Below, piece by piece: positions 1 to 9,551 of a stretch of 64,000 nucleotides of DNA. The stretch is from contig DASWCZ010000061.1 of assembly GCA_036395755.1 (NCBI GenBank), positions 1 to 64,000 on the forward strand, written 5' to 3'. Below the pieces are notes generated by a model that searched no databases, had not been told where the DNA came from, and worked only from the letters and a program-made list of their open reading frames with translations. Every line of letters begins with the position of its first letter. Position 1 is the first letter of the stretch. Position numbers and translations under genes: made by a program. The stretch is from Gp7-AA6 sp036395755 (GTDB taxonomy: Bacteria > Acidobacteriota > Thermoanaerobaculia > UBA5066 > Gp7-AA6).

Positions 1-2340
1 GGAGGCCTCCTTGTTGTCGCGGGGCAAGCTCGCCGAAATTCTAAATCGCCGACTGCCGGCTCGGGAACCGCTTCGGGCAGTGCGGGGAGTGACACTGCCC
101 GTCACCGCTGGAGCTTCGGCGGCCCCTTGCCCGGTGCGGTCCCATACGATGATGCGCTCGTGCACAAGCTCGAAGCGGCCTGGACTGCCCGGCCTCCCGG
201 CGAGCGGCCACGGACGCGGCACTTGAATCCGGACGGCTCTCCCAAATACACGAACCGCCTCTATCTCGAGACGAGCCCATATCTTCGACAGCACGCCCAC
301 AATCCGGTGAACTGGTACTCCTGGAGTGACGAAGCCTTCGACACGGCCAGGAAGCTCCATCGCCCCGTGTTGCTCTCCGTGGGTTATTCCACCTGCCACT
401 GGTGCCACGTGATGGAGGAGGAGTCCTTCGAGGACGAGGAGATCGCGCGGTACTTGAATGAAAACTACGTGGCCATCAAGGTCGACCGGGAGGAGCGGCC
501 CGACGTCGACGCCATCTACATGAACGCGGTCGAGATGCTGACTGGCGGCGGCGGGTGGCCGATGACCGTCTGGCTGACCCCCGATCGGAAGCCTTTCTCC
601 GGCGGCACCTATTTTCCGGCCAGGCAGTTCTTGAGCGCCCTCGATGAACTGCGCAAGGCTTACGACTCGCAGCCTGACCGCATCGCTCAGACGGCGGAGA
701 AGATCACCCGTCGAATCCAGCAGAACATGTCCGAAGTCGCCGAAGAGGGACGCCCCGATGCGTCGGCTCTCTCGCGGGCCGCCGACGACTTCCGAAACCG
801 CTTCGACAAAGTCTGGGGAGGGCTCCAGAGCCGGATGAAGTTCCCGAGCTCGCTGCCGATTCGTCTACTCCTGCGTGTCTACCGGCGCACCGGTCAGCCT
901 GACGTCCTCCGAATGGCTACGCTCACGCTCGACCGGATGGCGGCCGGCGGCATGCACGATCAGGTCGGTGGTGGGTTCCACCGATATTCGACCGATCCGC
1001 AGTGGCTCGTGCCCCACTTCGAAAAAATGCTCTACGACAATGCGCTCCTTGCGATGGACTACCTCGAGGCCTACCAGGTGACGGGAGAGAAGCGATACGC
1101 CGAAATCACGCGGGAGATCCTCCGTTACGTCGAGCGAGACATGACCTCCCCCGAGAAGGCCTTCTATTCCGCGACCGACGCCGACAGTCCGGCGCCCAAC
1201 GGCCGACGAGAAGAGGGATGGTTTTTCACCTGGACGCCGGACGAGATCGAGGTGGCTCTCGACCCCCGGCGTGCTCGGATCGTGGAGGCGTGGTTCGATG
1301 TGACTCCGCGCGGGAACTTCGAGGGCCGAAACATACTCCACACCGGGAAACCGTTGATCGAGGTGGCGAAGACACTCGGTCTGCCGCCGGAAGACGTGCG
1401 GTCCACGGTCGACGAGGCTCGGGACATCCTCTATGACGCAAGATCGAAGCGTCCTCCTCCGCTGCGCGACGAGAAGATCCTGACCGCGTGGAACGGCCTG
1501 ATGATCTCGGCGCACGCGAGGGCGGCGGTCGTGCTCGGAGACCCGCGATACGCGCAGAGGGCCGAGAGGGCTGCGGGATTTCTTCTCAAGAACCTTCGCA
1601 AAGGGGAGCGCCTCTCCCGGAGTTTCAAGGACGGGCGCGCCCAGCACGACGGCTACCTCGATGATTACGCGTTCCTGACAGCGGCGCTCCTCGACCTGTT
1701 CGAGGCGACAGGCAACCTCCGGTGGTTGCGGGAGGCTATATCGCTCGATCGGGTCGTCGAGGCTCATTACGAAGATCGGCCCAACGGCGGTTTCTTTCTG
1801 ACCGCCGACGACCATGAGCGCCTGATAGCCCGGGAGAGACCGAGCTACGACGGCGCCGAGCCGGCAGGCAGCTCGGTCGAGATTCTCAACCTGCTCCGGC
1901 TCTCAGAGCTCACGACCAATGAGGCTTATCGCAAGCGGGCGGAGCGCGCTTTCATGCCTCTGGGGGGAGTGCTCCGGAATTCGCCGGCGGCGGTCTCGGA
2001 AGCCCTGCTCGCCCTCGATTTTCTTCTGGATTCAGCCAAGGAGATTGTCATCGTGACGCGCCGCTCCCGCTCCGAGGCGGAACCGTTGCTCGCACGGCTG
2101 CGAACGAGCTATGTCCCGAATCGCGTCCTGCTGGTCGCCACGGAAGGCGCTTCGCTGGGAGAGCTTGCGCGTTTGTCGCCACTGGTCCAAGGCAAGGTGG
2201 CCGGCAAGAACCAAGCGATGGCCTACGTCTGCAAGCGCGGCGTGTGCGATCTTCCGACGACCGACCCGGCGATCTTCGAGAAGCAGATCCGTCAGGTCGA
2301 TTCTTTTCCTGGCAGTGTCCAGAAGCATGCGGGCAAGTGA
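1..2340 (+). CDS. DUF255/YyaL-type thioredoxin-fold protein, 5' end outside window
   Basis: This is a member of the YyaL/spermatogenesis-associated protein 20 family: an N-terminal thioredoxin-like DUF255 domain followed by an alpha/alpha-barrel region resembling N-acylglucosamine 2-epimerases. Counting from the TTG codon at 127, a CHWC motif lies at residues 90-93, preceded by the family block around NPVNWY, and followed by GGGGWPM. The C-terminal part contains the ...CKRGVCDLP segment. The biochemical role of the family is not established. The reading frame has no stop from base 1 to 127 and encodes a hydrophobic stretch ending LLVVAGQA, which looks like the end of a signal peptide, so the true start is probably upstream of the window and the protein may be exported. 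TTG 127 has no clear ribosome-binding site. Identification is firm; the start is not. Confidence 0.88.
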   Translation, partial: GGLLVVAGQARRNSKSPTAGSGTASGSAGSDTARHRWSFGGPLPGAVPYDDALVHKLEAAWTARPPGERPRTRHLNPDGSPKYTNRLYLETSPYLRQHAHNPVNWYSWSDEAFDTARKLHRPVLLSVGYSTCHWCHVMEEESFEDEEIARYLNENYVAIKVDREERPDVDAIYMNAVEMLTGGGGWPMTVWLTPDRKPFSGGTYFPARQFLSALDELRKAYDSQPDRIAQTAEKITRRIQQNMSEVAEEGRPDASALSRAADDFRNRFDKVWGGLQSRMKFPSSLPIRLLLRVYRRTGQPDVLRMATLTLDRMAAGGMHDQVGGGFHRYSTDPQWLVPHFEKMLYDNALLAMDYLEAYQVTGEKRYAEITREILRYVERDMTSPEKAFYSATDADSPAPNGRREEGWFFTWTPDEIEVALDPRRARIVEAWFDVTPRGNFEGRNILHTGKPLIEVAKTLGLPPEDVRSTVDEARDILYDARSKRPPPLRDEKILTAWNGLMISAHARAAVVLGDPRYAQRAERAAGFLLKNLRKGERLSRSFKDGRAQHDGYLDDYAFLTAALLDLFEATGNLRWLREAISLDRVVEAHYEDRPNGGFFLTADDHERLIARERPSYDGAEPAGSSVEILNLLRLSELTTNEAYRKRAERAFMPLGGVLRNSPAAVSEALLALDFLLDSAKEIVIVTRRSRSEAEPLLARLRTSYVPNRVLLVATEGASLGELARLSPLVQGKVAGKNQAMAYVCKRGVCDLPTTDPAIFEKQIRQVDSFPGSVQKHAGK

Positions 2341-2371
2341 TGAGCAGCGACTCCTTTGCCAATCGTTCAGG

Positions 2372-2800
2372 TCATTCTGGGCGGCCGACGTGGGCGAAGA
2401 CGCGCGCCCGCGCGCTTCCCGCCTCCAGATCGGCAGTGCCGGCCCACAGTCCAGCAACATGGTTTAGCCATGCGTAACGCGGGTCATCGGTCCGGAAACG
2501 CAGTGCCTGTGCCGTGATCCACAGGTCGCGATCGTGGCCTCTGCGCAAGGCGAATCCAGTCCCGTCGATTCTGATTTGCGCCCCATCATCGGTCTGGAGA
2601 ACCGCACCTGTGTCCATGTGACAGGCCGTCTCGCCAACCTTTTCGAAGAGGGAGAAGCGCAGCTTCCCCGTTAACCGGGGGCCGGTGACCCTTCCGTCGC
2701 CACTGCCTACAAGCTCACCAATCCTGCCGTCGGACGGTACGACCGCGGGCATGTTGGGGACGACTTTTATCTCGACATCAAAAAGCAACTCCGGTTGCAT
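2372..2800 (-). CDS. DUF3237 (UPF0311) family protein
   Basis: The protein from ATG 2800 (142 aa) carries the DUF3237 pattern: an opening PELLFDVEI strand, GDGRVTGPRLTGK in the middle, a DDGAQIRIDGTG segment, and the family's characteristic DPRYAWLNH near the C-terminus. The function of the family is unknown. The same frame continues upstream to an ATG at 2923 with a good GGGAGG site 5 nt before it, and encodes a signal-peptide-like stretch (LLATGVLAIALAAEAVAA), but an in-frame TGA at 2891-2893 interrupts it. So either translation starts at 2800 without its export signal, or the gene is damaged. It lies 48 bp downstream of merA on the same strand order (merA 3' is to its right) only if transcription continues leftward from merA, so it could be the last cistron of the mer operon. 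Confidence 0.7.
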   Translation of the reverse strand: MQPELLFDVEIKVVPNMPAVVPSDGRIGELVGSGDGRVTGPRLTGKLRFSLFEKVGETACHMDTGAVLQTDDGAQIRIDGTGFALRRGHDRDLWITAQALRFRTDDPRYAWLNHVAGLWAGTADLEAGSARARVFAHVGRPE

Positions 2801-2923
2801 GTCGGACCTTCCCTTCTTGGCGGCGGCGGCGACAGCCTCTGCCGCCAGCGCGATCGCAAGGACACCTGTAGCCAGGAGGGCGACCGGAGGTCATCGCGGA
2901 TTCTCAGTCGAGGAGGGGCTCAT
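2801..2923 (-). other. interrupted leader of the DUF3237 gene
   Basis: ATG at 2923-2921 is preceded by GGGAGG at 2934-2929. It opens ten codons (MSPSSTENPR), then TGA at 2893-2891, and the same frame resumes with PPVALLATGVLAIALAAEA, a plausible signal peptide, running directly into the DUF3237 domain. One base change (CGA to TGA) would explain it. A sequencing error cannot be excluded. Confidence 0.55.
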
Positions 2924-2971
2924 CTCATCCTCCCTTTGGTCTTGGTCTGCACTCTCGCTGATTCGCGCGCC

Positions 2972-4399
2972 TTACTCCGCGCAACAAGAAAGCTTGGCGG
3001 GGTCCTTGAAACGCGAAATCGCGACGATCTTCAGGGCTTCCGCCATCGTGGGGTAGACGTGGAGCTGATCGATGAAGTCCTGCAGCCTGGCGCGAAACCG
3101 AAGCGCCATCGCGGCTTCGTGAATGACCTCGCCGGCGTTTGGAGCCACCATCGAGACTCCGAGCACCTCGTCGGTCTTCACTTCGGCCACCATCTTGACG
3201 ATCCCACGCGTGTCGCGAATCGCGCCGGCGCGGGGCACAAGAGACATCGGCAGCGTGTTGCACCAGCAGGAGTGCCCTGCCGCGATCGCCTCCTTCTCCG
3301 TCATGCCGACCGTCGCGACCTGGGGATCCGTGAAGATGGTTCGCGGAACGACCCGATGGTCCACGGCCCGCGGTTCCTCACTCGAGAGAGCGTTGTGCGC
3401 GGCGATGCTTCCGTCGTGGCTTCCCACGGGAGTCGCCTTTTCGCTGCCAGTCTGCGAGCCGATCACGTCTCCGGCGGCGAAAATGTAGGGTACGTTCGTG
3501 CGCAGGTGGCGGTCGACCCGAACGTCGCCATTCCCCTCGAGCGACACGCCGGCTTTCTCGAGCGCGATCCGGTCCGAGTTGGGGCGCCGTCCAGCCGCGA
3601 CCAGAAGCCGTGCCGCATGGAATTCCTGGGCTCCGGTTTTGGTTTCCACCACCGCGGCTACTTGCGATCCATCCCGGCGGACCGAGCGCACTGTGGCGTA
3701 CGTCAAGACCCGAATGCCTTCTTCCTCGAGGATCGTCCGAATCGTGGGGCCGACTTCCGGCTCGTATCCGCGAGAGAGGATCTCTCCGCTGCGCTCGACG
3801 ATCGTCACTTCCGAGCCGAAGCGCCGAAACATCTGACCCAGCTCGAGCGCGATGTATCCCCCACCCACGAGCAACAGGGACTCGGGCAGCTCCTCCAGTT
3901 CCAATGGCTCGTCGCTCGTCAGAAGGTCACTGGTTAGATACGGCACGTCCGCCAGCCCTTCGGTTGGCGGCAGGACGGGACGGGAGCCGGTGGCGATCAG
4001 GATCCTGTCTCCCGTGATCTTTCTTCCATCGACTTCGACCGTGTGGGGATCGAGGAACCGAGCGTGCCCTCGTTCGATGCGGATTCGATCCCCGATGAGG
4101 CTCTCGTATCTCTTCTCTCGATAGGACCGAACGACCTCGTCCTTCTGGCGCACAAGCTCGCGGAAGTCGATCTCGGGCTTCGTCGGTGAGAGGCCGGGAT
4201 AGCGCGGATTTTGCGCGTCGTGGAGGAGCCTTGCCGCTTCGATCAGGTTCTTCGATGGGAGACATCCCCGGTTGACGCAAGTGCCACCGACCGTGCGCTC
4301 CTCTGTCAGGACGGCGGTCTTTCCGAGCTCCTCAGCTCTGAGCGCGGCCGCAAAAGCGGTCGAGCCCGACCCCAGGATCACGAGGTCGTAGCGATCCAT
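2972..4399 (-). CDS. merA: mercuric reductase MerA
   Basis: Flavoprotein of the pyridine nucleotide-disulfide oxidoreductase family that reduces Hg(II) to volatile Hg(0) with NADPH in the cytoplasm. The 475-aa protein starts at ATG 4399 with an FAD-binding GSGSTA at residues 10-15. The redox-active pair sits in GGTCVNRGCLPSK (Cys41, Cys46). A second nucleotide-binding GGGYIALELGQ lies mid-protein. The C-terminus ends LSCCAE, the vicinal cysteine pair that hands Hg(II) to the active site and distinguishes MerA from dihydrolipoamide dehydrogenase. The N-terminal NmerA heavy-metal domain found in many MerA proteins is absent; a separate MerP-like protein is encoded upstream. Its start is 2 bp from the stop of the MerC-like gene, so translational coupling is likely. 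A much longer open frame extends upstream of 4399, but there it only mirrors other genes. Confidence 0.95.
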   Translation of the reverse strand: MDRYDLVILGSGSTAFAAALRAEELGKTAVLTEERTVGGTCVNRGCLPSKNLIEAARLLHDAQNPRYPGLSPTKPEIDFRELVRQKDEVVRSYREKRYESLIGDRIRIERGHARFLDPHTVEVDGRKITGDRILIATGSRPVLPPTEGLADVPYLTSDLLTSDEPLELEELPESLLLVGGGYIALELGQMFRRFGSEVTIVERSGEILSRGYEPEVGPTIRTILEEEGIRVLTYATVRSVRRDGSQVAAVVETKTGAQEFHAARLLVAAGRRPNSDRIALEKAGVSLEGNGDVRVDRHLRTNVPYIFAAGDVIGSQTGSEKATPVGSHDGSIAAHNALSSEEPRAVDHRVVPRTIFTDPQVATVGMTEKEAIAAGHSCWCNTLPMSLVPRAGAIRDTRGIVKMVAEVKTDEVLGVSMVAPNAGEVIHEAAMALRFRARLQDFIDQLHVYPTMAEALKIVAISRFKDPAKLSCCAE

Positions 4400-4401
4400 G
4401 A

Positions 4402-4761
4402 TCAGCTGCCTTTGCTCGACCCTGGTCGAGCGGCCAGGAGATCCAGGATCGAGGCGAGCAGGAGCAAGGCGATGCCTGCGTAGGCCACTGGTGGCCACAG
4501 AAGGATTCCGCTGAAGGTGACGACGGCGCCGGCAACGGAAAGGACGAGCGGTGTCTTCCTTCCGTGCTGGCGCATCGAAAGGGCCGTTCCAACCATTGAG
4601 ATCACGAGAAACGCGGCCAGGATCGGCAACAGGTACCGGTCTCTGATCAAGAACCCCGCGCCAATCGCGGTCAGGCCGGAAATCAGGAAAGAGACGCCGA
4701 GGCAGCAGGCCGCGGCGAAGATACTCCCCAAGAATCCAAAAGACTGAAGAATGCGGGACAC
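4402..4761 (-). CDS. merC: MerC-like mercury transport membrane protein
   Basis: A 119-aa protein with about four hydrophobic segments. The first (residues 7-30) contains a vicinal cysteine pair, Cys19-Cys20, in the setting AAACCLGVSF. A Cys pair in the first membrane helix is the defining feature of MerC and MerF inner-membrane mercury importers, which pass Hg(II) to MerA. With four helices rather than two it is closer to MerC than MerF. It sits between the MerP-like gene and merA in the same orientation and ends 2 bp before the merA ATG. Assignment to MerC rather than another small Mer transporter rests on topology, not on a full alignment. Confidence 0.75.
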   Translation of the reverse strand: MSRILQSFGFLGSIFAAACCLGVSFLISGLTAIGAGFLIRDRYLLPILAAFLVISMVGTALSMRQHGRKTPLVLSVAGAVVTFSGILLWPPVAYAGIALLLLASILDLLAARPGSSKGS

Positions 4762-4800
4762 GAAGGTCTTCTCTCGCCGTAAGCGATCGAGGCTCTGCGG

Positions 4801-5736
4801 CTACTTCGCCTCTCCGGGCAATGCTCCGGCGCCTTGTTCTGCGGCTTTCCGAAGTTCTGCCATTTGTTGCTCGTTCAGGTACTTTTTCGCGATCTTCCTC
4901 AGCTCCACTTCGAGTGGATCCCTGGCACACTCCTCGTCGGTATCCCTGGTCAGGCGCCGAGCGATGGATACGGACAGATCGTGCGTGAGAGCCGCAACAC
5001 GTTCGGCTGGGAGACCGAGTCGAGCGTTGGCTCTGTTGACGACCCTGGCGGCGATCACCTGCGCCTCCCGTTCGCTCAGGCGGTCGACGTCGCTCGCCCC
5101 GTACCAGGGTTTGGACTCGAACTCCTTGACTGCTCTTTCCCGAGCGGTACCTCGCAAGAGCGCGGTTTCGAGATCCCGCTCTCTGAAAGCGGCCTCCACG
5201 GCAGAAGCGCCGAAACGAGCCTGATCGGGATCCTTCCACACGACCGCCAGCACCGTCCCCGAATAGTTGATCTTGGCCGCGACGACCCTGGTGTCGCGTC
5301 CCAGGCTCTTCAGGATGGGCTTGGAAGCCGAGCCGCACCCGAGTCCTTCCGCGGCGCCGCATTCGAGGGGAACCTCGAAGAAGCTGACGCGCTCCGGAGC
5401 CACCGGCGCATCGAGTGCGGTCTCAGGCGCAGAGCGTGGCGAGCTCGCCGAGGGCGCGGCAGCACCTTTGACCGTCGCCTTGTAACCGAGCTTCGCGATT
5501 TCCTGGACCATCTCTTCCGGCGCGACCTTCGCGTCGTCGTAGGTGACGACCGCCTCCGCGGTATCGACATTGGTCTTGACGTCTTCGACGCCATTGAGCT
5601 TCTTCAATGCGATCCGAGTCGCCGCGGCGCAGGAGCCGCAGGTCCAGCCTTTGACGGCGAACGTCACACTCCTGGTAGCGGCCAGAGCGGGCCATGCCAG
5701 CGTGAATGCGAGCAGGAGAGGGAAAAGCTTCTTCAC
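4801..5736 (-). CDS. MerP-like exported protein with a long C-terminal extension
   Basis: The start is GTG 5736, eleven bases after GGAGGT; an upstream ATG at 5799 has no such site and would overlap merT. Residues 1-20 form a signal peptide (KKLFPLLLAFTLAWPALAA). Residues 21-90 are a heavy-metal-associated domain with GWTCGSC (Cys33, Cys36), as in the periplasmic mercury scavenger MerP. Classic MerP is about 91 aa; this protein is 311. After a Ser/Pro/Ala-rich linker (about 91-115) comes a second region with ECGAAEGLGCGS (Cys126, Cys134) and a beta-alpha-beta-like pattern that could be a degenerate second metal domain. The rest (180-311) is charged and helical with one more Cys at 270. The context, between merT and a merC-like gene, argues for mercury binding; the extension's role is unknown. 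Confidence 0.75.
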   Translation of the reverse strand: MKKLFPLLLAFTLAWPALAATRSVTFAVKGWTCGSCAAATRIALKKLNGVEDVKTNVDTAEAVVTYDDAKVAPEEMVQEIAKLGYKATVKGAAAPSASSPRSAPETALDAPVAPERVSFFEVPLECGAAEGLGCGSASKPILKSLGRDTRVVAAKINYSGTVLAVVWKDPDQARFGASAVEAAFRERDLETALLRGTARERAVKEFESKPWYGASDVDRLSEREAQVIAARVVNRANARLGLPAERVAALTHDLSVSIARRLTRDTDEECARDPLEVELRKIAKKYLNEQQMAELRKAAEQGAGALPGEAK

Positions 5737-5758
5737 GGCAGACCTCCAGAGTTTCTGC

Positions 5759-6109
5759 TCAGAAAAGCGCGGTCGAGAGATACGGAAACGCGGCAGCAAG
5801 AACGACGATGACTGTGACGATCCACAAGACGATCCTTTGCCCTCTCCGACTCGAGGGCCGATCGCACGCCGAGCCGGGCGCGCACTCTTCGGCGGGCGGA
5901 CGGCGGTAGGTCAGATAAAAGGCGGCCCCAAGGAACAGACCGGTCGCCGCCAGCAGGTACGGTCGATAGGGCTCAAACTTCAAGAGCAACGCGCCACCGC
6001 CGAGGCCCAGCAGGGCGAGGGCGAGCGGACCCAAGCAACAGATCGAGGCCGCGACGGCGGACGCGACTGCGCCCGCGCTCAGAAGCCTGGTATTGGCGGC
6101 GCTGTCCAT
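5759..6109 (-). CDS. merT: mercuric ion transporter MerT
   Basis: Inner-membrane importer that takes Hg(II) from the periplasm to MerA. It has 116 aa, the usual MerT length, with three hydrophobic segments (about 9-40, 49-67, 92-112). The first contains SICCLGPLAL with Cys24-Cys25, the Hg-binding pair of MerT. A second cysteine pair, Cys76 and Cys82, lies in the cytoplasmic loop between helices 2 and 3, again as in MerT. It starts 4 bp after the stop of the CsoR-type regulator gene and is followed by the MerP-like gene. Confidence 0.92.
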   Translation of the reverse strand: MDSAANTRLLSAGAVASAVAASICCLGPLALALLGLGGGALLLKFEPYRPYLLAATGLFLGAAFYLTYRRPPAEECAPGSACDRPSSRRGQRIVLWIVTVIVVLAAAFPYLSTALF

Positions 6110-6113
6110 GCCG

Positions 6114-6446
6114 TCACGACCTCTTCAGAACGGTCTCGAGGGCCTGGCGAAAACGGCCGAGCGCTTCATCGCTCTTGCCGGCTCGCGCGCCAGGAATTAC
6201 GCAAGACTCCAGGTGCGCTTCCATCAACCCGACGAGCACGCCGTTCAGAGCAGACCGGACCGCGGATGCCTGAACGAGTAACGAGTCGCAGTCGTCGCCC
6301 GACGAAAGCATCCGGCGGATCGCCGAGACGTGTCCTTCGATGCGGGCCAGCCGGGAATCGAGCTCCGCGCGCACGCTTGCGGGAAGGTTGGCGGCGCTCG
6401 ATTCCGCTCGGCCAATTACGGGGTTCTTTTTGGTGGTTGGTTTCAT
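6114..6446 (-). CDS. CsoR/RcnR-family metal-responsive repressor
   Basis: A 110-aa all-helical DUF156 (CsoR/RcnR/FrmR) protein. The central part reads SRLARIEGHVSAIRRML, typical of the family. The metal-site residues are Cys53, His78 and Cys82: the spacing (25 and 4) equals that of Cys36-His61-Cys65 in copper-sensing CsoR. It is the first gene of the mer operon, with a GGAGG-type site 3 nt upstream of ATG 6446, and there is no merR in the window. It therefore probably senses Hg(II) (or Cu(I)) and represses the operon from the promoter just upstream. Family identification is firm; the metal it responds to is inference. Confidence 0.88.
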   Translation of the reverse strand: MKPTTKKNPVIGRAESSAANLPASVRAELDSRLARIEGHVSAIRRMLSSGDDCDSLLVQASAVRSALNGVLVGLMEAHLESCVIPGARAGKSDEALGRFRQALETVLKRS

Positions 6447-6466
6447 TCGGCCTCCTCGTCTATCCC

Positions 6467-6512
6467 TATCCCCGGGAGGGGGATATTAGCGGGGTCTCGG
6501 ACCCCAAGTCAA
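6467..6512 (-). promoter_or_regulatory. mer operon promoter with two candidate regulator dyads
   Basis: Read leftward: -35 TTGACT (6512-6507), 18-bp spacer, -10 TAATAT (6488-6483). The spacer contains the dyad GGGGTC-N3-GACCCC (6491-6505). Overlapping the -10 is TATCCCC-N5-GGGGATA (6467-6485), a G/C tract flanked by A/T, like operators of CsoR/RcnR proteins. The regulator's ATG is about 20 bp downstream. Either dyad could be the operator; binding is inferred. Confidence 0.6.
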
Positions 6513-6566
6513 GAAGCTCGCCGGTCCGGAAAAGGACGGCCGCTGTTGCCGCGGACGCTCTCGTGA

Positions 6567-7430
6567 TCAGGGTTCCAGCCGCGTTCGGCCATCGGCGTGC
6601 GGGCGGACGGCCAGCGACCCGTCGGGCCGGCGCCAGTACTCCTTCCAGCGGTGGAAGGGCATCGCGAGGATCTTGCCGAGCGTAATCTTCTTCGGATCGT
6701 CGAACGCCGCCACACCGATGGTGATCGACTGCTGGGGAACGTCGAGACGGATGGTCCCGTGCAGGTAGTCCCACACGGAGAGAAGGCTCGACCAGTTGGT
6801 GTTCGTCTCGTTCTCGTAGTCCGAGTGATGGATTCCGTGCATCCGGGGGGTCACGACGATCCGCACCAGGACGCGCTCGAGAGCGAGCGGCAGGCGCGTA
6901 TTGGAGTGGTGAAAGAGGACTGAGACGAAGAGCAGCATCTGCCAGATCGCGACGGAGACCGGATCGGCGCCGATTGCAGTGATTTGAAGAGCGCGAAATA
7001 GGACGGAGAGTCCCAGCTCGCCGAAGTGGAAGCGGACTCCCGTCGATACATCCAGGTCGCGGTCGACATGGTGAACGGAGTGGAACCGCCAGAAGAAAGG
7101 GACACGGTGGTTGATCCAGTGCCAGAACCAGAGCGTGTAATCGAGCAGCACGAAGGCGACCACCACCCGCACCCACCTGATCACCCCCAGATGGTTGAGT
7201 AGCCCGATTCCCAGCTTCATCGTCCAGCGGGAGATCGGGATCAAGATGGGAATCTGCAGCAGCTCGACCGTTGCGAGGCCGATGCCGGCGGTCGCCAGGT
7301 TGCGCCCGACGCGGCGGAGCTTCGATTCGCGCTCGACTCGCAGGGGGCGGCGCGTTTCGACCCAGAGAAAGAGAATGAATCCTCCGGCCACGACGGCCGG
7401 CATCATCCAGGCGGGCAGACCGGTCCGCAC
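6567..7430 (-). CDS. sterol desaturase/fatty acid hydroxylase family protein
   Basis: Integral membrane di-iron oxygenase of the fatty acid hydroxylase superfamily, 287 aa from GTG 7430. It has an N-terminal membrane helix (about 9-25), further hydrophobic segments, and the family's histidine clusters: HWINH, HSVHH, a HH in LFHHSN, and HGIHHSD. These bind the two irons. The usual substrates are sterols, carotenoids or fatty acyl chains, and the sequence does not tell which. It is transcribed leftward, downstream of the peptidase gene and head-to-tail toward the mer promoter. The 157 bp to its right hold no convincing gene. Confidence 0.85.
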   Translation of the reverse strand: MRTGLPAWMMPAVVAGGFILFLWVETRRPLRVERESKLRRVGRNLATAGIGLATVELLQIPILIPISRWTMKLGIGLLNHLGVIRWVRVVVAFVLLDYTLWFWHWINHRVPFFWRFHSVHHVDRDLDVSTGVRFHFGELGLSVLFRALQITAIGADPVSVAIWQMLLFVSVLFHHSNTRLPLALERVLVRIVVTPRMHGIHHSDYENETNTNWSSLLSVWDYLHGTIRLDVPQQSITIGVAAFDDPKKITLGKILAMPFHRWKEYWRRPDGSLAVRPHADGRTRLEP

Positions 7431-7587
7431 GAAGTGATGCTAAATCCGATCCGCTCGAGACGCTCGGCAGTCGAAGCCGGAGGTCAGCGCAGCCGGTTGC
7501 GGAGATCGTCCCAGTAGCGTCGGATCCGACCGTAGCGCATGTTGGCGAGCATTCCGGACTTGAGAGGTACCGCTCGGCCGCGGCGAA

Positions 7588-9516
<1,929 letters not shown>

Positions 9517-9551
9517 GCACTCGGGATGACGACGCGCCGAGAGGCGCGCCG

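Noticed and set aside
6491..6505. GGGGTC-N3-GACCCC as a MerR operator
   Set aside because: It lies in the -35/-10 spacer as MerR sites do, but no MerR is encoded here and its sequence does not resemble the usual mer operator, so I list it only as a possible site for the CsoR-type protein.
7484..7551. A 22-residue frame MLANMRYGRIRRYWDDLRNRLR just after the S9 peptidase gene
   Set aside because: No ribosome-binding site and no recognisable family; too short to support.
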